The notes: generated by a model not told the origin, from the sequence alone. A stretch of 64,000 nt of DNA from Edaphobacillus lindanitolerans (GCF_900156305.1 NZ_FTPL01000001.1:868001-932000), one strand, 5' to 3'; positions 1 to 8,206 are shown, numbered from the stretch's first letter. A program made the numbers and translations.

Positions 1-55
1 TGATGCTCGGATAAAGATTGATCGGCGATCTGGCGCAGGTGCGGCCAATGTACAG

Positions 56-97
56 AAACGTCCGGAAGTGAAGGCATCTCACTTCCGGACGTTTTTT
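56..97 (+). terminator. Rho-independent terminator of an upstream gene outside the window
   Basis: Two perfect 16-nt arms (56-71 and 79-94) around a 7-nt loop are followed by a T run on the plus strand. It probably ends a plus-strand gene lying before the window and meets the minus-strand gene at 210-731 tail to tail. Positions 98-209 hold nothing else I recognise. Confidence 0.85.
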
Positions 98-209
98 ATC
101 TGTCTTTTCATCCAATCGACGGCGAATCGCCGCCTTTCCCTTTTGAATCCCTGCCTTTCCCCCGCAATACGCTGTGTAGCACCGTCAAGTCCCTGCGTCG
201 CATGACTGT

Positions 210-731
210 TCACAGAACGTCCTCGTCCTCCGCTTCCTCCTCCACATCCACGTCGATGCCCATCACCTGCATCTTCGGTATGAATGCTTCATTTCGCGAG
301 AGGGCATTCCCATAGATGCGGGTGCGGTAATGCTTTCTGCGCCAGATCACGATCCACCGGCGGTCGCCGAGATCCAGACCGCCGATGCAACGGTTCAGCT
401 CTTCCATATCAAGGATCACCAGCTCGCCCCCCGGCCGGTTGCCGTACGACCCGATGATTGCGACATGGCAATTGCCGTATTCGTTGTTCAACTGCCGGAT
501 CCGCTCCACTTCTTCCGGGCGGAATGAGAACGACCAGCGGATCGACTTTTCCTTCCGCTTCGATGAAGGCGCCGACAAATACTTCGAGTACACGGTGAAC
601 TCCTCGCCGTCCCTGCCCACCCGGTACACGCCTTCCGGATGATCCGCAAGTCCCTTCAGTTCGAATCCTTTGTTCAGGAGCACATTTGCAAGCGCCCCGT
701 GGAAGAAATCCACTTTTCTCAGTCTCGTCAT
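210..731 (-). CDS. Conserved hypothetical protein, 173 aa
   Basis: I do not recognise a named family. The start has a good GGAGG site 7 nt upstream (minus strand, about 739-743). The protein looks soluble: no signal peptide or membrane segment, many charged residues, and a very acidic C-terminal tail (about residues 158-173, mostly E and D). The middle has an alternating hydrophobic pattern ([18 protein letters not shown], then [17 protein letters not shown]) that suggests a beta-rich fold. It is a single gene between the terminator at 56-97 and a small zinc-ribbon-like gene. The antisense reading frames in this stretch have no ribosome binding site and are not genes. Function unknown. Confidence 0.75.
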
Positions 732-830
732 CGACCTTCCTCCTCAAGAAGCTAGTTACCCTTCTACTTCCCTGTCACGCTCACTTTTAAAATTCGATTC
801 GTTGAAAGATCTGCAAAACGGAACACCTAC

Positions 831-862
831 AAAAAAACGGCCACCCTATTAGGGCCGGCCGT
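831..862 (-). terminator. Terminator after the 75-aa zinc-ribbon-like gene
   Basis: On the minus strand a GC-rich hairpin (arms ACGGCC and GGCCGT extended by CCCT/AGGG with small bulges) is followed by seven T. It lies about 30 nt after the stop of the gene at 892-1119. Confidence 0.75.
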
Positions 863-891
863 CTCGACAAGCATTTTGTAACTCGTTCCGT

Positions 892-1119
892 TCACTTGAT
901 CATCTTTTCGTAATCCCCCGGCTCCAGATCATCCGGATTCGGATCATAGACATCTTCGCTCACCGAGTCATTCGGATCTTCCACGAAAACGCTCGGCCCG
1001 CTGTTTTCAGAAACCGGCGTGCCTTCCGGAGAAGCACAGTCTTTGCAGCGCTCGGGGTCATGGGACAGGTTGCCGTCGAATTCCTTGCCGCACTCGACGC
1101 ACACTTGATGAGGAATCAT
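892..1119 (-). CDS. Small CxxC-type (zinc-ribbon-like) acidic protein, 75 aa
   Basis: I start this gene at the ATG at 1119, because a GGAGG lies 11 nt upstream. A longer frame reaches 1329, but its extra residues are low-complexity and overlap the terminator of the MFS gene. The first 30 residues hold two cysteine pairs, VCVEC and CKDC, spaced as in a four-cysteine zinc ribbon. The rest is acidic and rich in Asp, Glu, Pro and Ser (EDPNDSVSEDVYDPNPDD), probably disordered. No membrane segment. It appears monocistronic with its own terminator at 831-862. Function unknown; the zinc binding is inferred from cysteine spacing alone. Confidence 0.7.
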   Translation of the reverse strand: MIPHQVCVECGKEFDGNLSHDPERCKDCASPEGTPVSENSGPSVFVEDPNDSVSEDVYDPNPDDLEPGDYEKMIK

Positions 1120-1187
1120 TGCTTCTGTCGCCTCCATTCGCCCGTTAGTATGGCCGGACGTGCCCGTTCCATGCCTCCGATCTGCTT

Positions 1188-1217
1188 CGAAAAAAAGACC
1201 GCCTCGGCGGGCGGCCT
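1188..1217 (-). terminator. Terminator after the MFS transporter gene
   Basis: The minus strand reads a GGCCGCCCGCC..GGCGGTC hairpin and then seven T, 6-35 nt after the stop codon at 1223. Confidence 0.85.
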
Positions 1218-1222
1218 TCCAC

Positions 1223-2437
1223 TTACCGTATCTGGACATTGCGGCCGGAGACAAGTCCGGCGAGCAGGATGACGACAGAAACGAGCAGGAGCAGCAGAAG
1301 CGGCATCGTCCAGCTGTTCGTTGCGTCATGGAGGATGCCGAACAGCGCCGGTCCGGCTGCGGCGAGCAGATAACCGAACGACTGCGCCATGCCGGACAGT
1401 TCTGCGGCTTCCTTCGGGCTGCGCGTGCGCAGGCTGAAGAACATCATGGCCAGGCTGAACGCGGTACCCCCGCCGATGCCGATCAGGATGACCCAGATGA
1501 GCATGAGCGAGGAACTGCCGTACAGGATGCCGAGCGTTCCGGTGATGAAGAGAGCACCGGTCAGCAGGACGAGCGGAATCTGGCTTTTCATCCTGCCGGC
1601 GATGATCGGGATGATAAACGTGAACGGGATCAGTGCGAACTGCATGATCGACAGCATCCATCCGGCGGCACTGATGGTGATGCCCCGTCCGGTCATGATT
1701 TCCGGCAGCCAGGCGACAGTTGTGTAAAAGATAAGCGACTGAAGTCCCATGAACACGGTGATGCACCACGCAAGCTTGGATTTCCACATGTTCACGCCGG
1801 ACTTTGCGGCCTGTCCGCCCGGATCACTTTTTGGAAGCTTCACCTGGGGCAATAGCACGAGGAGCGCAACGATCGAGACGAAGCCCCAGTAACCGAGTGA
1901 ACCGTTCCAGCCGAGCTTCCCGGCAACCGGGACGCTGAGGCCCGATGCGATCGCCGCACAAACGTTCATCGACACGGCGTAAATACCCGTCATGAGACCG
2001 ACATGCCCCGGAAATCCCGACTTGATCATGCCCGGGATGAGCACGTTGCCGAATGCGATGCCGAGGCCGATCAGCAGTGTTCCGGCAAATAAAGTCCCCA
2101 CGTCGCTCACCATGCGGAGGAACACGCCGGTCGTGATGAGGACGGATGCCGCGAACAGCACTGTCTGCATCCCGTACTTCCGGGACAGCTTCGCTGCGAA
2201 CGGCGAGACGGCCGCAAACGCGAGGAGCGGCAGCGTCGTCAGGAACCCGGCGGCAAAGCTTGAAATACCGAGGCTTGCACGGATATCGCTGACAAGCGGG
2301 CCGACCGATGTCAGGGGCGCTCTCAGATTGGCCCCGACCGTGATGATCGCGAGGAACACGAGCAGCAGCTCGGCGCTTCCGATCATCTTTACTTTTTCTT
2401 CTTGGTGTAACAACTCTGGTTGATGTTGAACTCTCAT
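1223..2437 (-). CDS. MFS transporter, CynX/NimT (cyanate / 2-nitroimidazole) family
   Basis: This 404-aa membrane protein has the usual 12 hydrophobic segments of the major facilitator superfamily. The N-terminal signature GANLRAPLTSVGPL in the first membrane segment is typical of the CynX/NimT subfamily, which includes Bacillus YycB-like proteins. KLSRKYGMQ at the loop after segment 2 corresponds to the MFS A-motif region. The start has AAGGGGAAG a few bases upstream. The gene follows the FadR-type regulator with only 11 nt between them, so the two are very likely one transcript and the regulator probably controls the transporter. The substrate cannot be read from sequence; small organic anions or amides are typical for the subfamily. 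Confidence 0.85.
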   Translation of the reverse strand: MRVQHQPELLHQEEKVKMIGSAELLLVFLAIITVGANLRAPLTSVGPLVSDIRASLGISSFAAGFLTTLPLLAFAAVSPFAAKLSRKYGMQTVLFAASVLITTGVFLRMVSDVGTLFAGTLLIGLGIAFGNVLIPGMIKSGFPGHVGLMTGIYAVSMNVCAAIASGLSVPVAGKLGWNGSLGYWGFVSIVALLVLLPQVKLPKSDPGGQAAKSGVNMWKSKLAWCITVFMGLQSLIFYTTVAWLPEIMTGRGITISAAGWMLSIMQFALIPFTFIIPIIAGRMKSQIPLVLLTGALFITGTLGILYGSSSLMLIWVILIGIGGGTAFSLAMMFFSLRTRSPKEAAELSGMAQSFGYLLAAAGPALFGILHDATNSWTMPLLLLLLVSVVILLAGLVSGRNVQIR

Positions 2438-2448
2438 GGTCTTCCCCT

Positions 2449-3135
2449 TTATCTGTCTGAAAGTGTTTCCTTGAAGCGGTTGATGTACACATTGACGGCG
2501 TCCATCGCTCCTCCCGGATCCTGCCGGATGACGGCATCCACCAGCGTGCCATGGACCTGGATGTAGCCCGTTTCTTCTTCGGATGCCTCGAAGATATTGC
2601 GGATCGACACTTCCAGCGGGTCGATGAGATGGCCATATAACTCAATCAGCACCTCATTGTGGGAGGCCTCCACAATCGCCCGGTGCAGCGCCAGGTCTGC
2701 GGTCAAGTACCGTTGTGCGTCTCCTGCGACAAGGGCATCCTTGCATAGGATCAAAGCCGATTGAAGTTCCTCCAGATCTTCCGGGTTCCTTCTGATGGCC
2801 GCAAGCCGCGCCGCCTCGCGCTCCAGCGCATGCCGGACTTCGAGCGTATCCAGCACGTCCGCCCGGTCCACCCGCTTACGGATGGCGGCTTCCAACATGC
2901 TCGACGAGCGCACAACCGTGCCGCTCCCCTGCCGTGACTGCAGCAGCCCCGCATGCACGAGCGCCCGGACCGCCTCGCGGAGTGTGTTCCGGCTCACCCC
3001 GAATTCGGCGACCAGCTCCATTTCCGTCGGAATCCGCTCTCCGACCGGCCACTCCCCCGCATCGATGAGCGATTCCATCTGCGCGACCACCTGATCCACA
3101 AGGGATGAGCGGCTCGCCTTCAAAATCCCCGTCAA
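2449..3135 (-). CDS. FadR/GntR-family transcriptional regulator
   Basis: The 228-aa protein has an N-terminal winged helix-turn-helix of the GntR type (about residues 10-72; GERIPTEMELVAEFGVSRNT and LREAVRALVHAGLLQSRQGSG are classic). An all-helical FCD ligand domain follows (about 90-220), with the expected histidines in LHRAIVEASHN and VHGTLVDA for metal or ligand binding. The start is a TTG at 3135 with GAGGTG about 7-8 nt upstream. It is the first gene of a two-gene operon with the MFS transporter, so it probably senses that transporter's substrate. A dyad at 3155-3175 could be its own operator. The 21-bp repeat array at 3244-3390 lies about 109 bp upstream of the start. Confidence 0.9.
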   Translation of the reverse strand: MTGILKASRSSLVDQVVAQMESLIDAGEWPVGERIPTEMELVAEFGVSRNTLREAVRALVHAGLLQSRQGSGTVVRSSSMLEAAIRKRVDRADVLDTLEVRHALEREAARLAAIRRNPEDLEELQSALILCKDALVAGDAQRYLTADLALHRAIVEASHNEVLIELYGHLIDPLEVSIRNIFEASEEETGYIQVHGTLVDAVIRQDPGGAMDAVNVYINRFKETLSDR

Positions 3136-3154
3136 CTGAATTCACCTCTCGAAA

Positions 3155-3175
3155 TTTGTAGGATGATTCGACAAA
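3155..3175. promoter_or_regulatory. Possible FadR-type operator (TTTGT/ACAAA dyad)
   Basis: TTTGT and ACAAA arms are separated by 11 nt, 20-40 bp before the start of the FadR-type gene. GntR/FadR operators are short dyads near the promoter, so autoregulation is plausible. No experimental motif for this protein is known to me. Confidence 0.3.
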
Positions 3176-3243
3176 CTGTAGGGTAACACGGATCAAGGGG
3201 ATGTGTAAACCGGTCAGCGTGACTAAAGTACGATGGGAATGGG

Positions 3244-3390
3244 CGAGTGGTCGAAGTTTCGCTTCGAGTGGCCGTAGTTTCCTCCCGAGTGGTCGCAGTT
3301 TTGCCTTGAGTGATCGCAGTTCCCCCTCGAGTGGTCGCAGTTTCACCTCGAGTGCGGCAAGTTCTCCCTCGAGTGCGGCAAGTTCTCCCT
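3244..3390 (+). repeat. Array A: seven 21-bp imperfect tandem repeats
   Basis: Seven consecutive units each exactly 21 bp long begin at 3244, 3265, 3286, 3307, 3328, 3349 and 3370; a degenerate eighth unit follows. Each unit starts (C/T)GAGTG, usually continues GTCGCAGTT, and ends in a pyrimidine-rich CCT. The last two units share CGAGTGCGGCAAGTTC. The array lies between the terminator of the BadF operon and the FadR-type gene, ending about 109 bp from that gene's start. It shares period, GAGT anchor and orientation with the arrays at 6538-6621 and 22991-23195. Because 21 is a multiple of 3, all six frames give heptad-periodic translations, but no coding gene is supported here. Confidence 0.9.
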
Positions 3391-3460
3391 TGGATGACCG
3401 GAGGGGCCGCATCGATGTGCAAGCACCTTTCCTGCCGATGCATTCCTTTCCGGATAACCT

Positions 3461-3489
3461 AAAAGCACCTCTCCGCCGGGAAAGGTGCC
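3461..3489 (-). terminator. Terminator of the dehydrogenase/isomerase/kinase operon
   Basis: On the minus strand GCACCT...AGGTGC arms enclose a short GC-rich loop and are followed by TTTT, 15-43 nt after the kinase stop codon. Confidence 0.7.
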
Positions 3490-3503
3490 GCGCTCACTCG
3501 TAT

Positions 3504-4469
3504 TCAATAACTACCGTTGAACTTCTCGGCAAATGCCTCGGCCTCGCTGAGATCCAGCTTCAGCGGGGCAATCGCCGCTCCGCCGACCGGAGGCATCTTC
3601 GGCCGGACAAACCTGAACTCGTGGCCGCTTCCCGACCGCAAACGCTCCAGCTCTCCGAAGAACAGCTCAAAATCAGAGAACACGCCACCGGCCAGCACGA
3701 CGGGGACGTCACTGCCCGCAAACGCACTTTTGCGGAAGCAGCTCACCACACATTCATAGAACCCTTCACTGGCCCGCCGGACGATCGATCCCGCGGCCTC
3801 ATCCGTCCTTGCAAGCTCCACGACGTAACGCCCGAGCGGTGCCACCAGGCTCCGGGGGTGCATCCCGCCGCTTCCATAAAGCAGCGGGATGAGATCCGGG
3901 ACGGCGGGCACCCCGAAATGATTCAGAACTGCCCCGGTCAGTGCCGTCTCCCTGCCGCGGCCGTCATACGCACGGAATACGCACCGAAGCGCCTGGTTCC
4001 CGAGATCATAGCCGCTTCCTTCATCGTCAAATAAATACCCCCAGCCGGCGACCCGGTGCGCCCGGCCTTCTTCATCCAGGCTGTATGTAATCGCCCCGGT
4101 CCCGGCAACCTGGACGATTCCGGGCGTGCCGAGCGTTCCGGCCATCAGCGCGTTGACCGAGTCATTCGATACACTCAGCCGGCACCCTGCAGGCAAGAAC
4201 CGGTCCGCCGCTTCTTTGACGAGCCGCTCATTGCCGTTTTCCGTCACTCCGCTCATTCCCGCCTGGACAAATGCCAGCCGGCCAAACGCCTCCGGTTCCA
4301 TTGAGCGCAGCCGCTCAAACACTTCCGACAGGGCCAAGACAAACTCCCCCGGCTGCATCACCGTCGGATTGCTCGGCCCGGCCTCCAGGCGAGCCAGCAC
4401 CCTTCCGTCCAACTCACACAAAACGGCAGCGGTTTTCGTGCCGCCGCCGTCGATTGCCAAAATTGTCAT
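3504..4469 (-). CDS. BadF/BadG/BcrA/BcrD-type ATPase, N-acetylglucosamine-kinase-like sugar kinase
   Basis: The 321-aa protein belongs to the ASKHA (actin/hexokinase) fold. The phosphate-1 loop LAIDGGGTKTAAVL is at the N terminus, the catalytic-type Asp lies in VSNDSVNALMAG, the phosphate-2/adenosine region is IVQVAGTGAITY, and VVLAGGVFSD is the C-terminal adenosine motif. Glucosamine/GlcNAc kinases and uncharacterised sugar kinases share this layout. I start at the ATG at 4469 because AAGGGGG lies about 10 nt upstream; a GTG at 4490 overlaps the upstream stop codon and cannot be excluded. It is the last gene of an operon with a TIM-barrel isomerase and a Gfo/Idh/MocA dehydrogenase, which suggests phosphorylation of an amino sugar or related carbohydrate. 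Exact substrate unknown. Confidence 0.85.
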   Translation of the reverse strand: MTILAIDGGGTKTAAVLCELDGRVLARLEAGPSNPTVMQPGEFVLALSEVFERLRSMEPEAFGRLAFVQAGMSGVTENGNERLVKEAADRFLPAGCRLSVSNDSVNALMAGTLGTPGIVQVAGTGAITYSLDEEGRAHRVAGWGYLFDDEGSGYDLGNQALRCVFRAYDGRGRETALTGAVLNHFGVPAVPDLIPLLYGSGGMHPRSLVAPLGRYVVELARTDEAAGSIVRRASEGFYECVVSCFRKSAFAGSDVPVVLAGGVFSDFELFFGELERLRSGSGHEFRFVRPKMPPVGGAAIAPLKLDLSEAEAFAEKFNGSY

Positions 4470-4486
4470 CTCCGACAGCCCCCTTC

Positions 4487-5422
4487 TCACGGCGGAAAAC
4501 GGTATTGATTGATGAACCGCACCGCCTCTGACAGATCATGCACCGGATCACGCCTCACTTCCCGCTCAACCGTCAGGTATCCATCATACCCGATTTCTGC
4601 GAGCGCCCGGAAGTACGCATCGAACCCGACACTCCCCTCCCCGAGCGGCACCTCACGGAAAAACGCACCGCTCTCCACGAGCTCCGCAATGTCGTTGTGC
4701 GAACTTCCCTGATTATACCCGAACATGCCATAGACCTCCCGCGGATCCAAAGGCGCCAGCCGGACACCGTCCTTCACATGCGTATGAACGATATACTCCT
4801 TCAGCAGATGCACCCCCCGGACCGGATCGTCTCCCGTGACCATCACGAGATTCGCCGGATCATAATTCACCGACACTCCGTCGCCCGACAGCGAATCGAG
4901 GAACCGCTTCAGCCGGACCGCCGTCTCCGGACCCGTCTCGATCGCAAAGTACCCGTCCACGCTTTTCGCATACGCCCCCAGCTCCTCGCACGCTTCCTGC
5001 ATCACCGCATACATCCGCCCTGACTCATCATCCGGCACGATGCCGATATGCGTCGTCACGATATCCGCCCCGAGATCCTTCGCCAGATCGATGATCCGCT
5101 TCGACTTCTCGATCTTCGCCCGGTTCGCCGCCGGATCCTGGAAACCGTGCCCTCCCAGATCCCCGCACAGCGCCGACACCTCCAGACCGAGTCCGGCAAG
5201 AACCCCGGACAGCTCCCGTCTTTTGGCCGGGCTCATTTGCGATGGCTCCAGCTCGCCCCCCACCGCATACATCTGGACGCCGTCCGCACCGATTTCCTTC
5301 GCTTTCTCCAGTGCCTCGCGTACCGGCAGCCGAAGATTGTCCGTGATGATCCCGACTTTATTCGCCAGCTTGATTGTGATCGTAAACGACCTCCCGTCCG
5401 GTTCTTGCCGACTCATATACAC
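4487..5422 (-). CDS. Sugar phosphate isomerase/epimerase (AP-endonuclease-2 TIM-barrel family)
   Basis: The protein (up to 311 aa) has the IolE/xylose-isomerase-like TIM barrel. Its metal-ligand regions are visible: TTHIGIVPDD, FAIETGPE, VNYDPANLVM, HTHVKDG and TVEREV supply the expected His, Glu and Asp ligands for a divalent metal. It sits between the Gfo/Idh/MocA dehydrogenase and the kinase, a common trio for oxidising and isomerising inositol-like or keto sugars. The start is uncertain. The ATG at 5422 (or 5416) overlaps the dehydrogenase by 65 nt with no clear ribosome site. A strong GGGAGG lies 9 nt before an in-frame ATC at about 5374, close to where homology begins. The end is sound: its TGA overlaps the following gene region. 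Confidence 0.8.
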   Translation of the reverse strand: MYMSRQEPDGRSFTITIKLANKVGIITDNLRLPVREALEKAKEIGADGVQMYAVGGELEPSQMSPAKRRELSGVLAGLGLEVSALCGDLGGHGFQDPAANRAKIEKSKRIIDLAKDLGADIVTTHIGIVPDDESGRMYAVMQEACEELGAYAKSVDGYFAIETGPETAVRLKRFLDSLSGDGVSVNYDPANLVMVTGDDPVRGVHLLKEYIVHTHVKDGVRLAPLDPREVYGMFGYNQGSSHNDIAELVESGAFFREVPLGEGSVGFDAYFRALAEIGYDGYLTVEREVRRDPVHDLSEAVRFINQYRFPP

Positions 5423-6437
5423 CGTCCAGCATCTTCATCACCTCAAGCCCGTCCCCGAGCGGGGCAAGCGTCTTCCCGCCGCCCATGCAGCAAGCGACAA
5501 AGTGATTGATTTCCGCACCGAACGCCTCATTGAAATTGAGCGTCAGATGGTCGATCTGCGGATGCACGTTCAAAATCGTGTCATTTCGTTCGGTCACGAG
5601 CAGCAGTTCCGGCTCCAGTTCCGCACCGCCCCTCTTCCCGAAAAGCTGGATCTTCGTCTCGGTGTCTTTCGCATGGAGACTGAACGATACGTCCAGCATG
5701 AGCGTGGCGCCGTTTTCGAATGTGATCATCGCCGCCGCCAGGTCCTCGACATCATTCCTGTCGACACTGTAGTCCGCCGCCTTGTAATACGACAGATTGT
5801 CCACATTCCCCCGGTTGCCCAGCTCCAGGAATGTCGCACCCTTGATGCGGGCGACTTTCGGCTTCCCCATCAGATACCAGACCGTGTCGATCAGATGTAC
5901 ACCGAGGTCGATGAGCGGCCCGCCGCCCGACCGCGTACGGTCCGCGAACCAGCCGCCCGGGTTTCCGATCTGGCGAAGGTGCGTCGCCTTCGCGTAATAG
6001 ATCTCCCCCAGCAGTCCGTCATCGATGAACTTCTTCAGCACCCGCGTCCCCGCCGCAAACCGCCGGACGAAACCGACCTGCAGCACTTCATCCTTTCCCC
6101 GCGCCGCGTCCCGGACCCGGAGCGCTTCCGCATAAGACATCGCGAGCGGCTTCTCCACGAGCACATGCTTCCCGTGCACCAGTGCCTGGATTGCCAGTTC
6201 CGCGTGGGTATCATTCCACGTGCAGATGCTCACCGCATCGAGCTCGGCATCCGCAAACATCTCTGCCGTCGATCCGAACACTTTGCGCACCCCGTACTTT
6301 GCCGCCTTTTCCCCTGCACGTCCGGCGGACAGATCATAGATTCCATACAATTCCACTTCTTCGTTACATGCATATGACTGCAGATGAAAATCCGAAATCA
6401 TCCCGGCACCGACCACGCCAACCCTGAGCTTGCCCAA
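5358..6437 (-). CDS. Gfo/Idh/MocA-family NAD(P)-dependent dehydrogenase
   Basis: The 359-aa protein begins with a Rossmann motif (RVGVVGAGMISDFHL). It has the family's EKPLAMSYAEA motif, whose Lys is catalytic, and the C-terminal domain residues GGPLIDLGVHLIDTVWYLMG, where D and H complete the active site. I start at a TTG at 6437 with GAGGGG about 10 nt upstream, immediately before the Rossmann fold; an ATG at 6482 would add 15 unlikely residues. Members oxidise sugars, inositols or amino sugars. It leads a three-gene operon with the isomerase and kinase. Repeat array B lies about 101 bp upstream of this start. Confidence 0.87.
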   Translation of the reverse strand: MGKLRVGVVGAGMISDFHLQSYACNEEVELYGIYDLSAGRAGEKAAKYGVRKVFGSTAEMFADAELDAVSICTWNDTHAELAIQALVHGKHVLVEKPLAMSYAEALRVRDAARGKDEVLQVGFVRRFAAGTRVLKKFIDDGLLGEIYYAKATHLRQIGNPGGWFADRTRSGGGPLIDLGVHLIDTVWYLMGKPKVARIKGATFLELGNRGNVDNLSYYKAADYSVDRNDVEDLAAAMITFENGATLMLDVSFSLHAKDTETKIQLFGKRGGAELEPELLLVTERNDTILNVHPQIDHLTLNFNEAFGAEINHFVACCMGGGKTLAPLGDGLEVMKMLDGVYESARTGREVVYDHNQAGE

Positions 6438-6537
6438 CCGCCCGATCCCCCTCTCAGTTGCCTGCCGCCCGCCCGACTTCATGACTTTCCTTCATCATAT
6501 GGGCGAACGGTCCGTTTCACGACAGGATTCTAAAAGG

Positions 6538-6621
6538 AAGCGGGAAGCAATCTGTGCGGAGTGCGTCGCTTGGATCCGCGAGTGAGTCGCAATCCCCGGC
6601 GAGTGCGTCGCTTTCGGATAA
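6538..6621 (+). repeat. Array B: four 21-bp imperfect tandem repeats
   Basis: Units begin at 6538 (degenerate), 6559, 6580 and 6601, each 21 bp, with the anchor GAGTGCGTCGC (or GAGTGAGTCGC) in the last three. The array sits between the YvbH terminator and the Gfo/Idh/MocA operon, about 101 bp upstream of that operon's start, in the same orientation as arrays A and C. Confidence 0.8.
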
Positions 6622-6654
6622 AACTTTTCCCATCTTGCATTTTTCCCCGCTCCA

Positions 6655-6691
6655 ACAAAAAAGGCCGACCACGATTCCGTGTGGCCGGCCA
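6655..6691 (-). terminator. Terminator of the YvbH-like gene
   Basis: The minus strand shows a GGCCGGCCAC...GTGGTCGGCC hairpin followed by TTTTTT, 10-46 nt after the stop codon at 6701. Confidence 0.85.
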
Positions 6692-6700
6692 TTCACTCTA

Positions 6701-7315
6701 TCAGTTATTGATGTACTTCTCGAACACCTCGCCGAAGTCTTTGTCATGGTACTTCTCACGGGCGGATTCCATCCAGGAGAAGCCGAATTCGGTCAGTTTC
6801 TTGTATTCGTCGGACAGGGTCGTCTGGGAGCTGCGCATGTTCTGCAGCACCGTGCCGGCCCGGTCGAGACTCTGAGCGGCCATTTCCATCATGATGCCGT
6901 TCTCGTGAGTGATCTCCGATATGTAGACGAGTGCTTTGTAAAGATCATTCAGCTTGTCGATCTGCTTTTTGTCCACATCAATGCTGTATGCCTGGTTGCC
7001 GAGCGTGAATTTGATCTCCACGTCCAGGTCGACCCGGCCCGCTGTCTCCAGCATCACACCGGAAATTTTGTGCTGGGCATATGGATGGCGCTTCAGCAGC
7101 CGCTTGGACGTGACGGCGTTCTCGCCGTCGACATGGACGAATGCCAGATTCGTGAAGCAGTACTCATCAGCTTTCGTCTTGATCAGGAAATAGATCTTCT
7201 CATCATCTTCATGGCGGATATAGTCATCCGCATCTGTTTTGTCGTAGTCTTCAGGCCCGATGATCTTTCCGATATCGGACAGGCCGAGCGCGTCGGAGGC
7301 AATCTTTTTCAGCAT
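6701..7315 (-). CDS. yvbH: YvbH-like bacterial PH-domain protein
   Basis: The 204-aa protein matches Bacillus YvbH in length and layout. A bacterial pleckstrin-homology-like domain comes first (about residues 20-130; DDEKIYFLIKTKADEYCFTNLAFVHVDGENAV, then VDLDVEIKFTLG). The C-terminal helical YvbH-type oligomerisation region (about 135-200) ends in WMESAREKYHDKDFGEVFEKYI. No signal peptide or membrane segment, so it is cytoplasmic. The start has GAGGAG 6-7 nt upstream. It is monocistronic, with its own terminator at 6655-6691. The role of this family is poorly defined; the PH-like fold suggests protein or lipid binding. Confidence 0.85.
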   Translation of the reverse strand: MLKKIASDALGLSDIGKIIGPEDYDKTDADDYIRHEDDEKIYFLIKTKADEYCFTNLAFVHVDGENAVTSKRLLKRHPYAQHKISGVMLETAGRVDLDVEIKFTLGNQAYSIDVDKKQIDKLNDLYKALVYISEITHENGIMMEMAAQSLDRAGTVLQNMRSSQTTLSDEYKKLTEFGFSWMESAREKYHDKDFGEVFEKYINN

Positions 7316-7399
7316 GGGCGGCTCCTCTTTTCTTCATTGGGAATGAATGCAGGAATAGTATAGCATCCGCACGGCCATGTGATGAACATCCCGCCACTT

Positions 7400-8146
7400 T
7401 TATCTTCCATATATAAACACGTTCAGGCGCCTGCTTTCATCAAGGGTTGCCAGCAGCACGTCCTTTTGACCAATATAATGCTCGGTCTTCAACGCCTGCA
7501 GCAACCAGGCCTCGTCCAGACCGGCCTCCTCCAGCGCCCGATGATCCGCACGGCCCTCCCGGATCACCACTTTCGGCAAGTTGAACGGCTGCGAAGGTAG
7601 ATCGAAATCATTTCGTGTGGGCCCCTGGTACTGCGGACTTTCGAAAAATGAAATCGTCCCGTCCGGCTCCCACAGGGCGAGCGACAGCTTCTGGATGTCC
7701 TCGATCTTCGCCTTCCGTGCCTCCGACAACAGGTAGTCAATCGTGATCCGTGCTTTCTTCATGTTCGGATAAACGAGCTGCCCCCGCCGGACGAGCGGCA
7801 TCGGATCCGGCGTGACGAGTACACGGGCCCGGGGAGATTTGAGCACAAGCAGCACGCTTCCGCTGTAAAGCAGAACGAGGACGCCCATCGTGATCATGGC
7901 CCCCGTCAGCCCGAGCCCCTCATCCGACAACGGGTGGGCGATCACGTTCCCGATCACGAGGGAAATCGCAAAATCGAGGATATTCAGCTGAGAGATGGAC
8001 CGGCGCCCCATCACTTTCACGACGAGCAGCAGGAACAGATACGCCACCACTGCCCGAAGCACCCATTGCATCACCGTCAGCGTCTCTTGCGCATGAAAAA
8101 ATCCACCTTGCCACCTCCAAATCCCTTTGTCCTTGAGTATGGCCAA
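7400..8146 (-). CDS. DUF421 (YetF-like) membrane protein, fourth gene of the germination operon
   Basis: The protein (248 aa) has three N-terminal membrane helices (about residues 27-105, including VVKVMGRRSISQLNILDFAI) and the soluble DUF421 domain (about 115-245). The latter carries the diagnostic RRGQLVYPNMKKARITIDYL, IEDIQKLSLALWEPDGTISFF and GLDEAWLLQALK. The first possible start is TTG at 8146; the ATG at 8071, just before the first helix, is an alternative, and neither has a convincing ribosome site. It follows gerAB on the same strand with a 60-nt gap and no terminator, so it is probably co-transcribed with the gerA-type operon. YetF/2Duf-type proteins are known near mobile spoVA and germination clusters of spore formers, which fits a spore-membrane role. 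Confidence 0.85.
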   Translation of the reverse strand: MAILKDKGIWRWQGGFFHAQETLTVMQWVLRAVVAYLFLLLVVKVMGRRSISQLNILDFAISLVIGNVIAHPLSDEGLGLTGAMITMGVLVLLYSGSVLLVLKSPRARVLVTPDPMPLVRRGQLVYPNMKKARITIDYLLSEARKAKIEDIQKLSLALWEPDGTISFFESPQYQGPTRNDFDLPSQPFNLPKVVIREGRADHRALEEAGLDEAWLLQALKTEHYIGQKDVLLATLDESRRLNVFIYGR

Positions 8147-8206
8147 AAAGAAGACTAGCGACTCCGGGGCGCCTCCGTTTGATTTCCAATGAACCAGAAG
8201 AGTAAT

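Noticed and set aside
2876-3412. Long minus-strand frame with leucine heptads over array A
   Set aside because: It continues into the FadR gene in a wrong frame, has no ribosome site, and its periodicity is an automatic result of a 21-bp repeat.
3201-4034. Plus-strand 277-aa frame across array A and the kinase gene
   Set aside because: Antisense to the well-supported kinase and without a ribosome site; a GC-rich shadow frame.
5040-6377. 445-aa plus-strand frame
   Set aside because: Exactly antisense to the dehydrogenase and isomerase genes; composition typical of a shadow frame.
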